DNA of 64,000 bases from Devosia nanyangense (GTDB taxonomy: Bacteria; Pseudomonadota; Alphaproteobacteria; Rhizobiales; Devosiaceae). The position numbers and the translations under genes are program-made. The notes under the pieces are model-generated. The model ran no database searches and was not told where the DNA came from. It saw nothing but the letters and a program-made list of their open reading frames with translations. The stretch spans positions 1 through 64,000 of the forward strand of contig JACRAF010000029.1 in the NCBI GenBank assembly GCA_016213505.1. Direction: 5' to 3'. This document shows, piece by piece, positions 8,269 to 16,686 of this stretch; position 1 is the first letter of the stretch, and every line of letters begins with the position of its first letter.

Positions 8269-9365
8269 AACCGCAGCACCGGCTTCACCACCTTGCCGCT
8301 GAGCGCATCCTCGACTGCGGTGTTGATCTCTGCGAAGGGGTAGAACCGGATCAGCTTGTGGATCGGGAAGCGGCCCTTGACGAACAGCTCGACCAGCTTG
8401 GGCAGGAACACGTCGGCGTTGCTGTCGCCCTGGATGATGCCGCGGATCGTGCGGCCGCCCACCATCACATGCTCGACGTCGATCGTCAGCTCCATGCCCG
8501 GAGGGGCGCCGCCGACGAATCCGCAGGTACCGCGCGGCGCCAATGCATCGATCGCCTGGCGCAGCACGCCCATATTGGCGGTGGTGTCGAGCGCGTAGTT
8601 GAGCCCGCCGCCGCCGGTGATCCGCTTCAGTGCCGCTGCCATGTCCTCCTTCTGCGGATTGATGGTGTCGGTCGCGCCGAGTTCGCGGGCGAGATCAAGC
8701 CGGCTGTCGAGCATGTCGACCGCGACGATGGTCGCCGCGCCGACGAGCTTGGCGGCCATGATGGCGCTCAAGCCGACCGCGCCGGTGCCGAACACCGCGA
8801 CCGAGTCGCCCACGTCGACCGTCATCGAATTGATGATGGCCCCGGCCCCCGTCATCACGCCGCAGCCGAACGGCCCGAGCATTTCGAGCGGCGCCTCCTT
8901 GGGCACGCGCACCACGTTGCGCTCCCGCGCGATCGAGAAGGTCGCGAACGAGGACTGCGCCTGGAAATAGTGCACCATCTCGCCGTGCTGCGACAGCGGG
9001 CTCGTCCCGTCGGCGCGCGAGCCGTAAAAATTGTGCTCGTTGAAGTGGTAACAATAGACTGGCAGCCCGGCCTCGCAGCTCGGGCAGTGGCCGCAGGCGC
9101 CGGAAACGAGGATGACGTGGTCGCCCGGCACGACTTTCGTCACCGCCTTGCCGACGCGCTCGATAACCCCGGCCCCTTCATGGCCGAGCACCACCGGATG
9201 CGGCACCGGATAGATCTTGTGGTCGCGCATCGACATATCGGTGTGGCAGATCCCGGTCGCCACCAGTCGCACCAGCACCTCGTCGTCCCGCGGCTCTTCG
9301 ATCTCGACCGGCTCGATGCTGAAGGGTTGGCCGATGCCGCGCGCCACGGCCGCTGTGATGTCCAT
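8265..9365 (-). CDS. Zinc-dependent NAD(P) alcohol dehydrogenase (aryl-alcohol dehydrogenase-like)
   Basis: A 366-residue medium-chain alcohol dehydrogenase. The catalytic zinc ligands lie in GICHTD (Cys about 38) and GHEGAG (His about 61). The four structural-zinc cysteines cluster in the CGHCPSCEAGLPVYC segment, and the NAD-binding motif is GTGAVGLSA near residue 190. The overall sequence resembles benzyl/aryl-alcohol dehydrogenases. A GGAGG site lies 9 bp before the ATG. The gene stands alone on the minus strand, convergent with fahA and divergent from an alpha/beta hydrolase. Its alcohol substrate is not known; an aromatic or allylic alcohol is plausible given the aromatic-catabolism genes in the window. 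Confidence 0.88.
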   Translation of the reverse strand: MDITAAVARGIGQPFSIEPVEIEEPRDDEVLVRLVATGICHTDMSMRDHKIYPVPHPVVLGHEGAGVIERVGKAVTKVVPGDHVILVSGACGHCPSCEAGLPVYCYHFNEHNFYGSRADGTSPLSQHGEMVHYFQAQSSFATFSIARERNVVRVPKEAPLEMLGPFGCGVMTGAGAIINSMTVDVGDSVAVFGTGAVGLSAIMAAKLVGAATIVAVDMLDSRLDLARELGATDTINPQKEDMAAALKRITGGGGLNYALDTTANMGVLRQAIDALAPRGTCGFVGGAPPGMELTIDVEHVMVGGRTIRGIIQGDSNADVFLPKLVELFVKGRFPIHKLIRFYPFAEINTAVEDALSGKVVKPVLRF

Positions 9366-9498
9366 CTCAATGTCCTCCGGATAACGCCGTCGCGCAGCGC
9401 AAAACTCTGATGGCCAACCTGTCAGAAGGTATCGGCCCGCTCAATTTCAATGTCGTACCTTTGCCATTCGCGAAAGTCATGGCGCGGAGGGAGCCCCG

Positions 9499-10371
9499 TT
9501 GGCCGACACCGAAATACGAAGCGTCTTCGTCGACCTGGGCGATCTGCGGTTGCATTGCCGCACAGCGGGGCAGGGGCCTGCCGTGGTCCTCCTCCACGGC
9601 TGGCCGCAGACCTCGCGAGCCTGGCGTCGGGTCATGACCGATCTGGCCGCCGATCACCTGGTGATCGCGCCCGACCTCAGGGGATTTGGCCAATCGTCCT
9701 GTCCGCCCACGGGCTACGACAAGCGCACCCTCGCCGGCGACGTGCAGCGCCTGCTCGATCATCTCGGCATCCAACCGATGGCGGTCGTCGGGCACGACTG
9801 GGGATCGCTCGTCGCCTATTCCCTGGCGCACGATGCTCCGCGGCTTGTGCCGCGGCTGGTGATGATCGAGCTCGGCGTCTTCGACGATCGCTTCTGGGAG
9901 CTGCCGCTGCGGATCGTCGCCAATGCCATCTGGCACATGCCGTTCCATCGCGTCCCCGATCTTCCCGAGACGCTCGTCACGGGCCGCGTTCGTGAATATC
10001 TCGGTTGGTTCTATGCCACAGGGCACAATCGCGCTGGTTTCGCCCAGGACGACATCGACGAGTATATCCGCTGCTACGAGCATCCGGAGCGCCTCCATGC
10101 CGGGTTCGAGCTCTACCGCGCCATCGATCGCGACATCGCCGATCAGCGGGCGCGGACCGGTGTGACGCTGAAGATGCCGGTGCTCGCCATCGGCGGCGAG
10201 TTCTCGCAGGGCGACGCGATCGGCCACTCGCTCACCGGGATCGCCGAGAACCTGCGGTCGGAGATCGTCGCGGACGCCGCCCACTGGATCCCCGAGGAGC
10301 AGCCCGAGGCACTGGTCCGGCTGCTGCGCGACTTCTTCGTCGAACCCGCTGATCATCCTAGCCAGGGATGA
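9499..10371 (+). CDS. Alpha/beta hydrolase (haloacetate dehalogenase/epoxide hydrolase-like)
   Basis: A 290-residue alpha/beta-hydrolase-fold enzyme. It has the oxyanion-hole HGWPQ motif (about 30-34), the nucleophile elbow GHDWGS with Asp (not Ser) as nucleophile, and the catalytic His in AHWIPEEQPE near the C-terminus. An Asp nucleophile with HGWPQ is typical of haloacetate dehalogenases and soluble epoxide hydrolases, so C-halogen or epoxide/ester hydrolysis is likely. The start is a TTG preceded by a strong GGAGGG site 6-7 bp away; the nearest ATG is out of frame. Its 3' end overlaps the convergent CocE-like gene by 14 bp. The substrate is unknown. Confidence 0.87.
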   Translation: MADTEIRSVFVDLGDLRLHCRTAGQGPAVVLLHGWPQTSRAWRRVMTDLAADHLVIAPDLRGFGQSSCPPTGYDKRTLAGDVQRLLDHLGIQPMAVVGHDWGSLVAYSLAHDAPRLVPRLVMIELGVFDDRFWELPLRIVANAIWHMPFHRVPDLPETLVTGRVREYLGWFYATGHNRAGFAQDDIDEYIRCYEHPERLHAGFELYRAIDRDIADQRARTGVTLKMPVLAIGGEFSQGDAIGHSLTGIAENLRSEIVADAAHWIPEEQPEALVRLLRDFFVEPADHPSQG

Positions 10372-12163
10372 CGGGCAGCAGCAGGTGCGAGGGGTGCGCC
10401 GCGTCGTGGTGGATGCGGTGCAGCGTCGTGCGGCTCGAGCAGATGTGGTAGGGGATGTACTCGACATTGGTCATGCCGCTGACGCCCGTCGGCAGGTCGA
10501 GACTGGTGATTTCCACGCAGATGCGATGGCCGCGCTTGAACAGGTTCGCCGTCGCCAGGATTTCGATCACGTACGCGTTGATCTCGCCTGGCGCGACCTT
10601 CTGTTGTGCGTTGCGCGTCAGCTTGTGCCACGGGCGTCCCGGCTTCGACCGTTCCACATCGAGGGCACGGTGCGAGGCCTTGAGCCAGCCGCGCGTCAGC
10701 TCGCGCTCGTTGAGGTCGGCGCGGATGTCGCGTTCCCCCTCGCGTGCCGTGCGGACGCCGTCGTCGGGTCCGACGTCCTTCAGAACGACGATCCAGTTGG
10801 TGTCGTCCTGGTCGATCTCGGCATAGAGCGTCAGCGAGATCGGCCCAGCGATTTCGACGTCCTCACCCAGCGGATCGGTCAGGTAACGCAGCCTCTCGAC
10901 ACGGTTGGTCTGCGTCGGCGGCATCTGGACGAAACTGTCGGGCGGCACGAACTCGTCGTTGCTTTGCGGCAGATAGGGTTCCTCGCTCAGCCGCTCCCAG
11001 CTGTTGAGATAGAGCTTCGTCCATTGCGTCTGCGGCAGCGGCCAGTCCGTCGCCGCACGCCAGGAATTGGCCCCCATCAGCCAGTATGTAACCGGCGGCT
11101 GGTCGAACAGTCCGCTGTCGATCCCCATCAGCCAGTGATCGTACCAGCGCAGCATCTGCTGCCGCAGCGCACGCAGCGGCCGGTCGGGATGCGTGGGACC
11201 CATGAGCGTCAGCTTCTTGGGCACGTCGAGCAGCGCAAAGTAGTTCTGCGCGCCCGAAAGGTGCGTCTTGTAGGTGTAGCCGTACCAGCCGGCGCCGGTG
11301 TGGACCGGAATGTCGATGCCGCGGATCAGCCGCTCTGCCTCGTCCCACCATTCCTCCCGGTCCCAGGGAGAGATCAAAGCATCGAAGACGCGGGGCATGT
11401 GCTGGCCCTTGAAGGTCAGCACATTGTAGAGGTGCGGATACATCTTGTAGTCGGGGTTGGCCATCGCCTCCCGCCACAGCGCTTCGCGTTCCGGCGTCAG
11501 CGGCCCGGGCGCGCCCTTGCTGTGATGAGCCCCTGAAAAATGGTCCTGCAGATAGCGGAAGGCGTGCATCACGCCGCCCGGATACTCCTCGCGGAAGCCG
11601 CCCATTGGGCCATAGGCGCCGCGGGCGTCGTAGGCGAAGATGGTCTTGAGGTGCGGCGGATGCTGCTTTGCGGCATTCAACTGCTCGGCGGCGAAGGCGC
11701 CGATGCCGGCCATGCCGATTTGACCATTGCACCAGGGTTGCGCCGCGATCCACTCGATCAGGTCATAACTGTCCCATTCGCGCGAGCCGCCCGCTTCCGC
11801 CTTGCCGAAGCCGCGCGGCGAGGCGACCACATGCACATATCCGCGCGACACGAAATAGCGCGTGTCGCCGGCCTCCATGTGCCCCACCCAGAGCGTCGAG
11901 AACGCCGGCTGCGCTGGAAACGTCGCCGGCAGGTCCGGCCCCTGTATCTCCTTGCTGTGCGCCCCGAACGCAAGCAGCACCGGGAAGGGACCGTCGGCAT
12001 CCGGCCGGTACACGTCGGCGACGATCCTGACCCCGTCGCGCATCGGCACTGCGACGTCGCGTTCGCGGACGATGGTCTCGTATTGCGGCGCGCGATCGTA
12101 GTCGGAATGCGGTAGGTTCGACGTGGCGAACGGTCCGCCGGTACCGCTGCCTTGCCCGCTCAT
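10358..12163 (-). CDS. CocE/NonD-family hydrolase homologue lacking the catalytic Ser and Asp
   Basis: A 601-residue member of the CocE/NonD family (X-Pro dipeptidyl-peptidase S15-like), with an N-terminal alpha/beta-hydrolase domain, an inserted helical domain and a C-terminal jelly-roll domain (about 400-590). The ATG at 12163 overlaps the upstream cupin stop (ATGA); an in-frame ATG eight codons earlier is less likely. The nucleophile motif, normally GMxGxSY, reads GMAGIGAF, so the Ser is Gly155. The usual GWYD aspartate is Gly295 (GWYG). Only the His in GPTHPD is kept. Either the protein is a binding or structural pseudoenzyme, or it uses another mechanism. It is the last gene of the minus-strand operon headed by a cyclase. 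Confidence 0.85.
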   Translation of the reverse strand: MSGQGSGTGGPFATSNLPHSDYDRAPQYETIVRERDVAVPMRDGVRIVADVYRPDADGPFPVLLAFGAHSKEIQGPDLPATFPAQPAFSTLWVGHMEAGDTRYFVSRGYVHVVASPRGFGKAEAGGSREWDSYDLIEWIAAQPWCNGQIGMAGIGAFAAEQLNAAKQHPPHLKTIFAYDARGAYGPMGGFREEYPGGVMHAFRYLQDHFSGAHHSKGAPGPLTPEREALWREAMANPDYKMYPHLYNVLTFKGQHMPRVFDALISPWDREEWWDEAERLIRGIDIPVHTGAGWYGYTYKTHLSGAQNYFALLDVPKKLTLMGPTHPDRPLRALRQQMLRWYDHWLMGIDSGLFDQPPVTYWLMGANSWRAATDWPLPQTQWTKLYLNSWERLSEEPYLPQSNDEFVPPDSFVQMPPTQTNRVERLRYLTDPLGEDVEIAGPISLTLYAEIDQDDTNWIVVLKDVGPDDGVRTAREGERDIRADLNERELTRGWLKASHRALDVERSKPGRPWHKLTRNAQQKVAPGEINAYVIEILATANLFKRGHRICVEITSLDLPTGVSGMTNVEYIPYHICSSRTTLHRIHHDAAHPSHLLLPVIPG

Positions 12164-12675
12164 GCGCTGCCCGTGCCGTTCATGCATGCCATCAGCACGG
12201 CCGGCTCCGAGCCGGTGACTACCCAGGCGTGATTGGTCGCCCGCTGCACCACCGCGTCGAACGGCTTGAGCGCGATGGGCTCGCCCTCGTCGAGCAGCAG
12301 CGACACCGCGCCTGAGAGCAGCACGATGAAGTCGGTCGTCGGCGTCCGGTGCATCAGCGGATGCCGGCTGGTGTCCACCTTGGCGTCGGGCGAGCCGATC
12401 CCGGCGAAGAACACTTTCGAGAACTCCTCCAGCGCGCCGGCCGGCAGGTTCGGGTCGGCTCCAGGCAGCTGGAAAATCCGGAACACGGTCTGGCCCGCCC
12501 CGGGGAAGAACGGAAAATCGCTCGTGGCGCTCGCGAGGTCGACCGGCGCGTCCTTCGCCGCAAGGCGGAAGAAGTTGAAATTGCCGAGCGCACCTTCGGC
12601 GACGAGTTCGTCACTGGCGACGACCGACCGTCCGGTCGTGTCGTGCCCCGTGATCACCCGGCGAAACCCACTCAC
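12160..12675 (-). CDS. Cupin-domain protein
   Basis: A 171-residue protein with one predicted cupin barrel in its C-terminal two thirds. The HPLMHRTPTTDFIVLLSG and HAWVV segments match the two cupin motifs, with His and Asp/Glu-type metal ligands partly kept. The N-terminal 50 residues carry an NFNFFRL strand seen in cupins annotated as sugar or ketoacid-binding proteins. It is translationally coupled to the CocE-like gene (ATGA) and lies 28 bp downstream of the BKACE gene. It may be a small-molecule isomerase, a dioxygenase-like enzyme or a sensor; the sequence does not decide. Confidence 0.8.
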   Translation of the reverse strand: MSGFRRVITGHDTTGRSVVASDELVAEGALGNFNFFRLAAKDAPVDLASATSDFPFFPGAGQTVFRIFQLPGADPNLPAGALEEFSKVFFAGIGSPDAKVDTSRHPLMHRTPTTDFIVLLSGAVSLLLDEGEPIALKPFDAVVQRATNHAWVVTGSEPAVLMACMNGTGSA

Positions 12676-12703
12676 GGCATCGTCTCCCCCTGACCCGAAC
12701 CTA

Positions 12704-13633
12704 TCAGAAGCCGACCCGGTCGGCGCCCTTCAATGCGAGCGCCGCGCGTGCCTCGGCTGGCGTCGCGATCTCGTAACCGAGCTGCTCGATTATGTGGCGC
12801 ATCTTGGTGACCTGTTCGGCATTGCTCGTGGCCAGTTGGCCGCGGCCGATATAGAGCGAGTCCTCGAGCCCGACACGGATATTACCGCCCATCATCGCCG
12901 CCTGCGTCGCAAACGGAATCTGGTGACGGCCCGCCGCCAGCACCGACCATTGATAAGCGTCGCCGAACAGCCGGTCCGCCGTTTCCTTCATGAACATCAG
13001 GTTGCGCATGTCGGGGCCGATGCCGCCCAGGATGCCGAAAATCATCTGCACGAAGAATGGCGGCTTGATCAGCTTGCGGTCGACAAAGTGGGCGAGATTG
13101 TAGAGATGCCCGACGTCATAGCACTCGTGCTCGAAGCGCGTCCCGTGCTCCTCGCCGAGCATCTTGATGATGCGCTCGATGTCGCGAAAAGTGTTGCGGA
13201 AGATGAAGTCGTCGGTGCCGCGCAGATACGGCTCCTCCCAGTCGAACTTCCAGCTCTTGTAGCGGTCCGCCAAGGGATAGATGCCGAAGTTCATCGAGCC
13301 CATGTTGAGCGAGCACATCTCGGGCTTGGCCAGAAGCGGCGCCTCGAGCCGCTGCTCGACGGTCATGTTGAGCCCGCCGCCTGTCGTGATGTTCACCACC
13401 GCGTCGCAGCCCTGCTTGATCACCGGCAGGAAGCGCATGAATACGGCAGGGTCGGGCGAGGGCCGGCCGGTTTCCGGGTCGCGGGCATGGAGGTGAAGGA
13501 TCGCGGCACCGGCCTCGGCCGCCGCGATCGCCTGCTGCGCGATATCCTCGGGCCGGTAGGGCAGGGCGTCCGACATCGTCGGCGTGTGGATGCCGCCGGT
13601 GATGGCGCAACTGATGATGACTTTGTTCGCCAC
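12704..13633 (-). CDS. Beta-keto acid cleavage enzyme (BKACE family, 3-keto-5-aminohexanoate cleavage enzyme-like)
   Basis: A 309-residue TIM-barrel protein of Pfam PF05853. It has the family N-terminus (KVIISCAITGGIHTP), the LHLHARDP zinc-binding HxH near residue 45, the NITTGGG loop and the conserved ECYDVGH segment. BKACEs react a beta-keto acid with acetyl-CoA to give acetoacetate plus a new acyl-CoA; known substrates include 3-keto-5-aminohexanoate and dehydrocarnitine. The start is the GTG 5 bp after the HAD stop. Following directly after a HAD-family dehydrogenase mirrors carnitine catabolism, in which such a dehydrogenase makes the beta-keto acid. The actual keto acid here is unknown. 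Confidence 0.92.
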   Translation of the reverse strand: MANKVIISCAITGGIHTPTMSDALPYRPEDIAQQAIAAAEAGAAILHLHARDPETGRPSPDPAVFMRFLPVIKQGCDAVVNITTGGGLNMTVEQRLEAPLLAKPEMCSLNMGSMNFGIYPLADRYKSWKFDWEEPYLRGTDDFIFRNTFRDIERIIKMLGEEHGTRFEHECYDVGHLYNLAHFVDRKLIKPPFFVQMIFGILGGIGPDMRNLMFMKETADRLFGDAYQWSVLAAGRHQIPFATQAAMMGGNIRVGLEDSLYIGRGQLATSNAEQVTKMRHIIEQLGYEIATPAEARAALALKGADRVGF

Positions 13634-13638
13634 GCTGG

Positions 13639-14559
13639 TCAGTTTCCTCTGTTGCCGTTGCCGGCCATGGATTTGAGATGGTCGCGCACTTTGGCGCGCA
13701 AGGCATCGGCTTCCCCGGCCGTCCAGGTGCGGAACCCTTCGCCCGACTTCATGCCGAGCTTGCCCTCGGCCACGAGCTGCTTGAGATAGGGCAGCGGCTC
13801 TGGCGTCCGGTCGAGATAGGGCAGCACATTCTCGTGGATGTCGAGGCTGAGATCGGTGCCGATCAGATCGGCGTTCTCGAGTGGTCCGAGGACGGCAAGA
13901 CGCCGGCCGAAGCCGGCCTTGACCACCATATCCACCGTGCGGGCGTCGCAGACGCCCTCCTGCACCAGCGCCATCGCCTCGCGCCAGAGCGCGTGTTGCA
14001 GCCGGTTGCCGACGAAGCCGGGGACGTCCTTGCGCACGTGCACCGCGGTCTTGCCGACGCTCTCCAGCAACTTGATCATCGTGGTGACCGTTTGCGGCGC
14101 CGTTCCCGCCGTCTCGATCACCTCCACCAGCGGCACCAGATAGGGCGGATTCCACCAATGGGTCCCGACGACCCGGTCCTTGCTGGCGACCCGCTCGGCA
14201 ATTTGTCCGATCGGGATCACGGAGGTATTCGACGCGAGGATTGCACCGCATGGGGCATGCCGCTCGAGTTCGGCGAAGATCGACTGCTTGAGCGGAAGTC
14301 TCTCGGGCGCAGCCTCGAACACCACATCGGTATCGGCCGCTGCGTCCGCGAGCGTGTCGCACGGGGTGACGCGCTCGGCCGCGGCGGGATCGAGACCGAG
14401 ATCGGTGAGATTGGCGCCGATCCGCGATTTCAGCGTCGCAAGCGAACTCGTCACCGGATCGTGCACGCGCACCTCATGTCCGGCGACGGCAAACACCTGC
14501 GCGATGCCGTGACCCATGAGCCCGGCGCCGACCACCCCGATCCGCTGCAGCGATGCCAC
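13639..14559 (-). CDS. 3-hydroxyacyl-CoA dehydrogenase family protein (HAD), second copy
   Basis: A 306-residue NAD-dependent dehydrogenase, paralogous to the HAD of the plus-strand operon: GAGLMGHGIAQVFAVAGHEVRV Rossmann start, NTSVIPI loop, catalytic His in GTHWWNPPYLVPLVEVI, and a similar VPGFVGNRLQHALWREA helix. The WNPPYLVPLVEV context resembles L-carnitine and L-gulonate dehydrogenases, which oxidise free 3-hydroxy acids. It lies 6 bp after the SDR gene and 5 bp before the BKACE gene. A dehydrogenase-to-BKACE relay (3-hydroxy acid to beta-keto acid to acetoacetate plus acyl-CoA) is the simplest reading. Confidence 0.88.
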   Translation of the reverse strand: MASLQRIGVVGAGLMGHGIAQVFAVAGHEVRVHDPVTSSLATLKSRIGANLTDLGLDPAAAERVTPCDTLADAAADTDVVFEAAPERLPLKQSIFAELERHAPCGAILASNTSVIPIGQIAERVASKDRVVGTHWWNPPYLVPLVEVIETAGTAPQTVTTMIKLLESVGKTAVHVRKDVPGFVGNRLQHALWREAMALVQEGVCDARTVDMVVKAGFGRRLAVLGPLENADLIGTDLSLDIHENVLPYLDRTPEPLPYLKQLVAEGKLGMKSGEGFRTWTAGEADALRAKVRDHLKSMAGNGNRGN

Positions 14560-14565
14560 CTGCCG

Positions 14566-15372
14566 TCACCCCGCCGTATAGCCGCCGTCGGCGTAAAGGA
14601 TGTGCCCAGTGTAGAAATCGGACGCGCGGGACGCAAGAAACAGCAGGGGACCGGCCAGGTCCTCGGGCTCGCCGAGACGGCCCACCGGCACGCGCGCCAG
14701 AAATCCCGCGCGAATCGCATTGGCGCGCTCGTTGTCTTCGAACATCCAGGCGGTGAGCGGCGAGCGGAACACAGTCGGCGCGATGGCATTGACGGTGATG
14801 CCCGCCGATCCCCATTCGCAGCCCAACGCCTTGGTGATCCCGTCTATCGCCGATTTCGAGGCGCAATAGGCGGTGTACCCGGCCGGATGACCGAGGAGGC
14901 CACGGGCCGACGACATCAGCACGACCTTGCCGCCCTTGCCCTGCGCCAGCATCTGTTTGCCGGCGGCGCGCGCCATCATCCAGCTCTGGGTGACATTGAC
15001 GTCCATCACCTCGAGGAACTGCTCGAGCTTCATCTCGGCGATCTTCGAAACGATGTTCTTGCCGGAGCCGGCAACGAGGATGTTGACTTCCCCGAAGCGC
15101 CGCACCGCGCCGGCGACGACCGCGTCGCAATTGGCTTCGCTGTCCGGCCGCAGATTGATGGCTTCGATTTCCGCGCCCTGGGCCCGGCATGCCCCGGCGA
15201 TCTCGTCGAGCCCGGCGCTGTTGCCGCCGCAGAGCACGAGCTTCGCCCCGGCGCTGGCGAGCACCGTCGCGGCGACGCCGCCGAACGCTCCCGTTGCGCC
15301 GGTGACGATCGCGACTTTGCCGGTCACGTCGAACAGCGAGTGCGGATTGCTCAGCGCGCCCTGGTCGGCCAT
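14566..15372 (-). CDS. SDR-family oxidoreductase, paralogue of the plus-strand SDR
   Basis: A 268-residue classical SDR with the cofactor motif TGATGAFGG near residues 22-30, the catalytic MSSARG Ser and the YCASK active site. It shares with the SDR at 5.2-6.0 kb the NPHSLFDVTGKVAIVTG start, the INLRPD segment, the GITVNAIAPTVFRSPLTAWM region and the DGGYTAG end, so the two are clear duplicates. It sits between a cupin and the second HAD gene with only 5-6 bp gaps. The role is probably oxidation or reduction of a hydroxy/keto intermediate; substrate unknown. Confidence 0.9.
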   Translation of the reverse strand: MADQGALSNPHSLFDVTGKVAIVTGATGAFGGVAATVLASAGAKLVLCGGNSAGLDEIAGACRAQGAEIEAINLRPDSEANCDAVVAGAVRRFGEVNILVAGSGKNIVSKIAEMKLEQFLEVMDVNVTQSWMMARAAGKQMLAQGKGGKVVLMSSARGLLGHPAGYTAYCASKSAIDGITKALGCEWGSAGITVNAIAPTVFRSPLTAWMFEDNERANAIRAGFLARVPVGRLGEPEDLAGPLLFLASRASDFYTGHILYADGGYTAG

Positions 15373-15377
15373 CTCGG

Positions 15378-15719
15378 TTATGCCTTGAGGGTGTTGAAGA
15401 CGACCAGCATGGTCACCACGTCATTGCCGCGGTTGATGATCTCGCGGGTCTCGTTGGGGCCGATGAAGCAGCTGTCGTTGGGGCCGAGCACGCTCTCCTT
15501 GCCGTCGACGATGAGCGTCAGCTGGCCGGTGAGCACAACATAGACCTTCTCGGTCGGCGAGGCGTCCGGTCCGGCGCCGCCGCCGGGCAAAAAGTGCGAC
15601 ATGCCGACCACGAAGTTCGTCGGTCCGCCCGCCTCGGCGCCGAACAGCCTGAGCCCGCGCACGTCGCGGTGGTTCCGTGCCTCATAGGGCTTGGCGTCGG
15701 CGAAACGCTTGATATCCAT
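15378..15719 (-). CDS. Small cupin-domain protein
   Basis: A 113-residue single-domain cupin. The SHFLPGGGAGPDASPTEKVYVVLTG stretch (residues about 40-70) fits cupin motif 1, with Glu and flexible His positions, and NETREIINRG fits motif 2. The ATG overlaps the stop of the upstream cyclase gene (TAATG), so translation is coupled. Small cupins next to cyclase-family hydrolases are often annotated as decarboxylase- or isomerase-like, but no activity can be assigned from the sequence. It is not closely similar to the 171-residue cupin later in the operon. Confidence 0.82.
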   Translation of the reverse strand: MDIKRFADAKPYEARNHRDVRGLRLFGAEAGGPTNFVVGMSHFLPGGGAGPDASPTEKVYVVLTGQLTLIVDGKESVLGPNDSCFIGPNETREIINRGNDVVTMLVVFNTLKA

Positions 15720-16555
15720 TACAGGGACTCCCCGGATTCGATGCGATAGTCCCCGGCCGGATCGGTCATCGCCACCAGCCGGATGATGCAACCGTCGCCG
15801 CGGTCCCAGTTCCACGGGAAGAAGGCGAAGGTGACGCGCTTTCCGGTTACCGCATCGAGGTCGCCGCCGACATTCTCGATGCCGAGAATCCCGTTCTTGA
15901 ACAGGATCTGGTGCACCGGCTCCCAATCGGGGAAGTCGTCCTTCCAGTCATGCCCGCCCGACCACTCGCGATATTCCTGCTCCAGATGCGGCAGCAGCGG
16001 CCCGTTGCGCTGCGGGCCGATGGCGGTGGCGAGCGGGTGGTCGTTGGCCTGGGTGTCATGGCCCACCACCTTGACCTGATGGTCGACCATCCACTGGCCG
16101 GCCGAGGGCACAAAGCCCGGGCAATAGGCGAAATAGTCGCCGTCCTCGTAGACCTTGTGCCAGCCGGTATTGATGATCAACACGTCATGCGGGCGGATGG
16201 CCTTGCCGGCGGCCTTCTCGAGATCGTCGGCGGTGATGAATTCCCACTTCTTCTTGGGCATCGAGACGACGATGCCCGAGCCGAAAAAGTGCGGCAGCGG
16301 CACCTCGTCAATGAAGGGCGCGCCCTGTACAACGTGGGCGGGTGCGTCGATATGCGTCGTCGAATGCATGGACGTCGTGATGCGCTGGGACAGCACCCCC
16401 GACTTCGCCATATAGTGGATGCGCTCGATCTTGACGTCTTCGAAATACGGCCAATTCGGGCACTGAAAGCCCCAGCGGTGCGAGAGGTTGTAGAAATTCA
16501 GCCCCATCGGGTTGGCGAGATTCTCCTGGAACTCGATCCCGCGTATCTTGGCCAT
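15719..16555 (-). CDS. Cyclase family protein (kynurenine formamidase/isatin hydrolase-like), third copy
   Basis: A 278-residue Cyclase-family hydrolase heading the minus-strand operon. The metal motif reads HSTTHIDAPAH (His, His and Asp kept; Gly replaced by Thr), and the distal VHQILF His and GIENVGGD Glu are present. I prefer the ATG at 16555 to the one two codons earlier, because the AGAGGGG ribosome site abuts the earlier ATG but is about 7 bp from this one. It is longer than the two cyclases at 3.6-5.2 kb and closer to the second of them. The divergent IclR gene and its palindromic operator lie just upstream, so the operon is probably under IclR control. Confidence 0.87.
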   Translation of the reverse strand: MAKIRGIEFQENLANPMGLNFYNLSHRWGFQCPNWPYFEDVKIERIHYMAKSGVLSQRITTSMHSTTHIDAPAHVVQGAPFIDEVPLPHFFGSGIVVSMPKKKWEFITADDLEKAAGKAIRPHDVLIINTGWHKVYEDGDYFAYCPGFVPSAGQWMVDHQVKVVGHDTQANDHPLATAIGPQRNGPLLPHLEQEYREWSGGHDWKDDFPDWEPVHQILFKNGILGIENVGGDLDAVTGKRVTFAFFPWNWDRGDGCIIRLVAMTDPAGDYRIESGESL

Positions 16556-16583
16556 GGACATCCCCTCTCATCTGCCGCGATGT

Positions 16584-16602
16584 TGTCTCGCATTGCGAGA
16601 CA
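16584..16602. promoter_or_regulatory. Perfect palindrome, probable IclR-family operator
   Basis: The 19-bp site TGTCTCGCA-T-TGCGAGACA is a perfect inverted repeat with 9-bp arms. It lies 28 bp upstream of the cyclase start and about 80 bp upstream of the IclR start in the divergent intergenic region. Size, symmetry and position fit a dimer-binding operator for the adjacent IclR regulator controlling both directions. Confidence 0.65.
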
Positions 16603-16686
16603 TGCGTACCGCGATGTAGTACACAGGTCAATCTGAAACTCCTGGAACGGACAAATGACAGCGGCAGTGAAACAGGGGGCGTGCAC

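Noticed and set aside
12704..14559. Carnitine catabolism assignment for HAD2 plus BKACE
   Set aside because: The enzyme families match, but no betaine/carnitine-specific gene is present, and cyclase, cupin and SDR genes in the same operon do not belong to that pathway.
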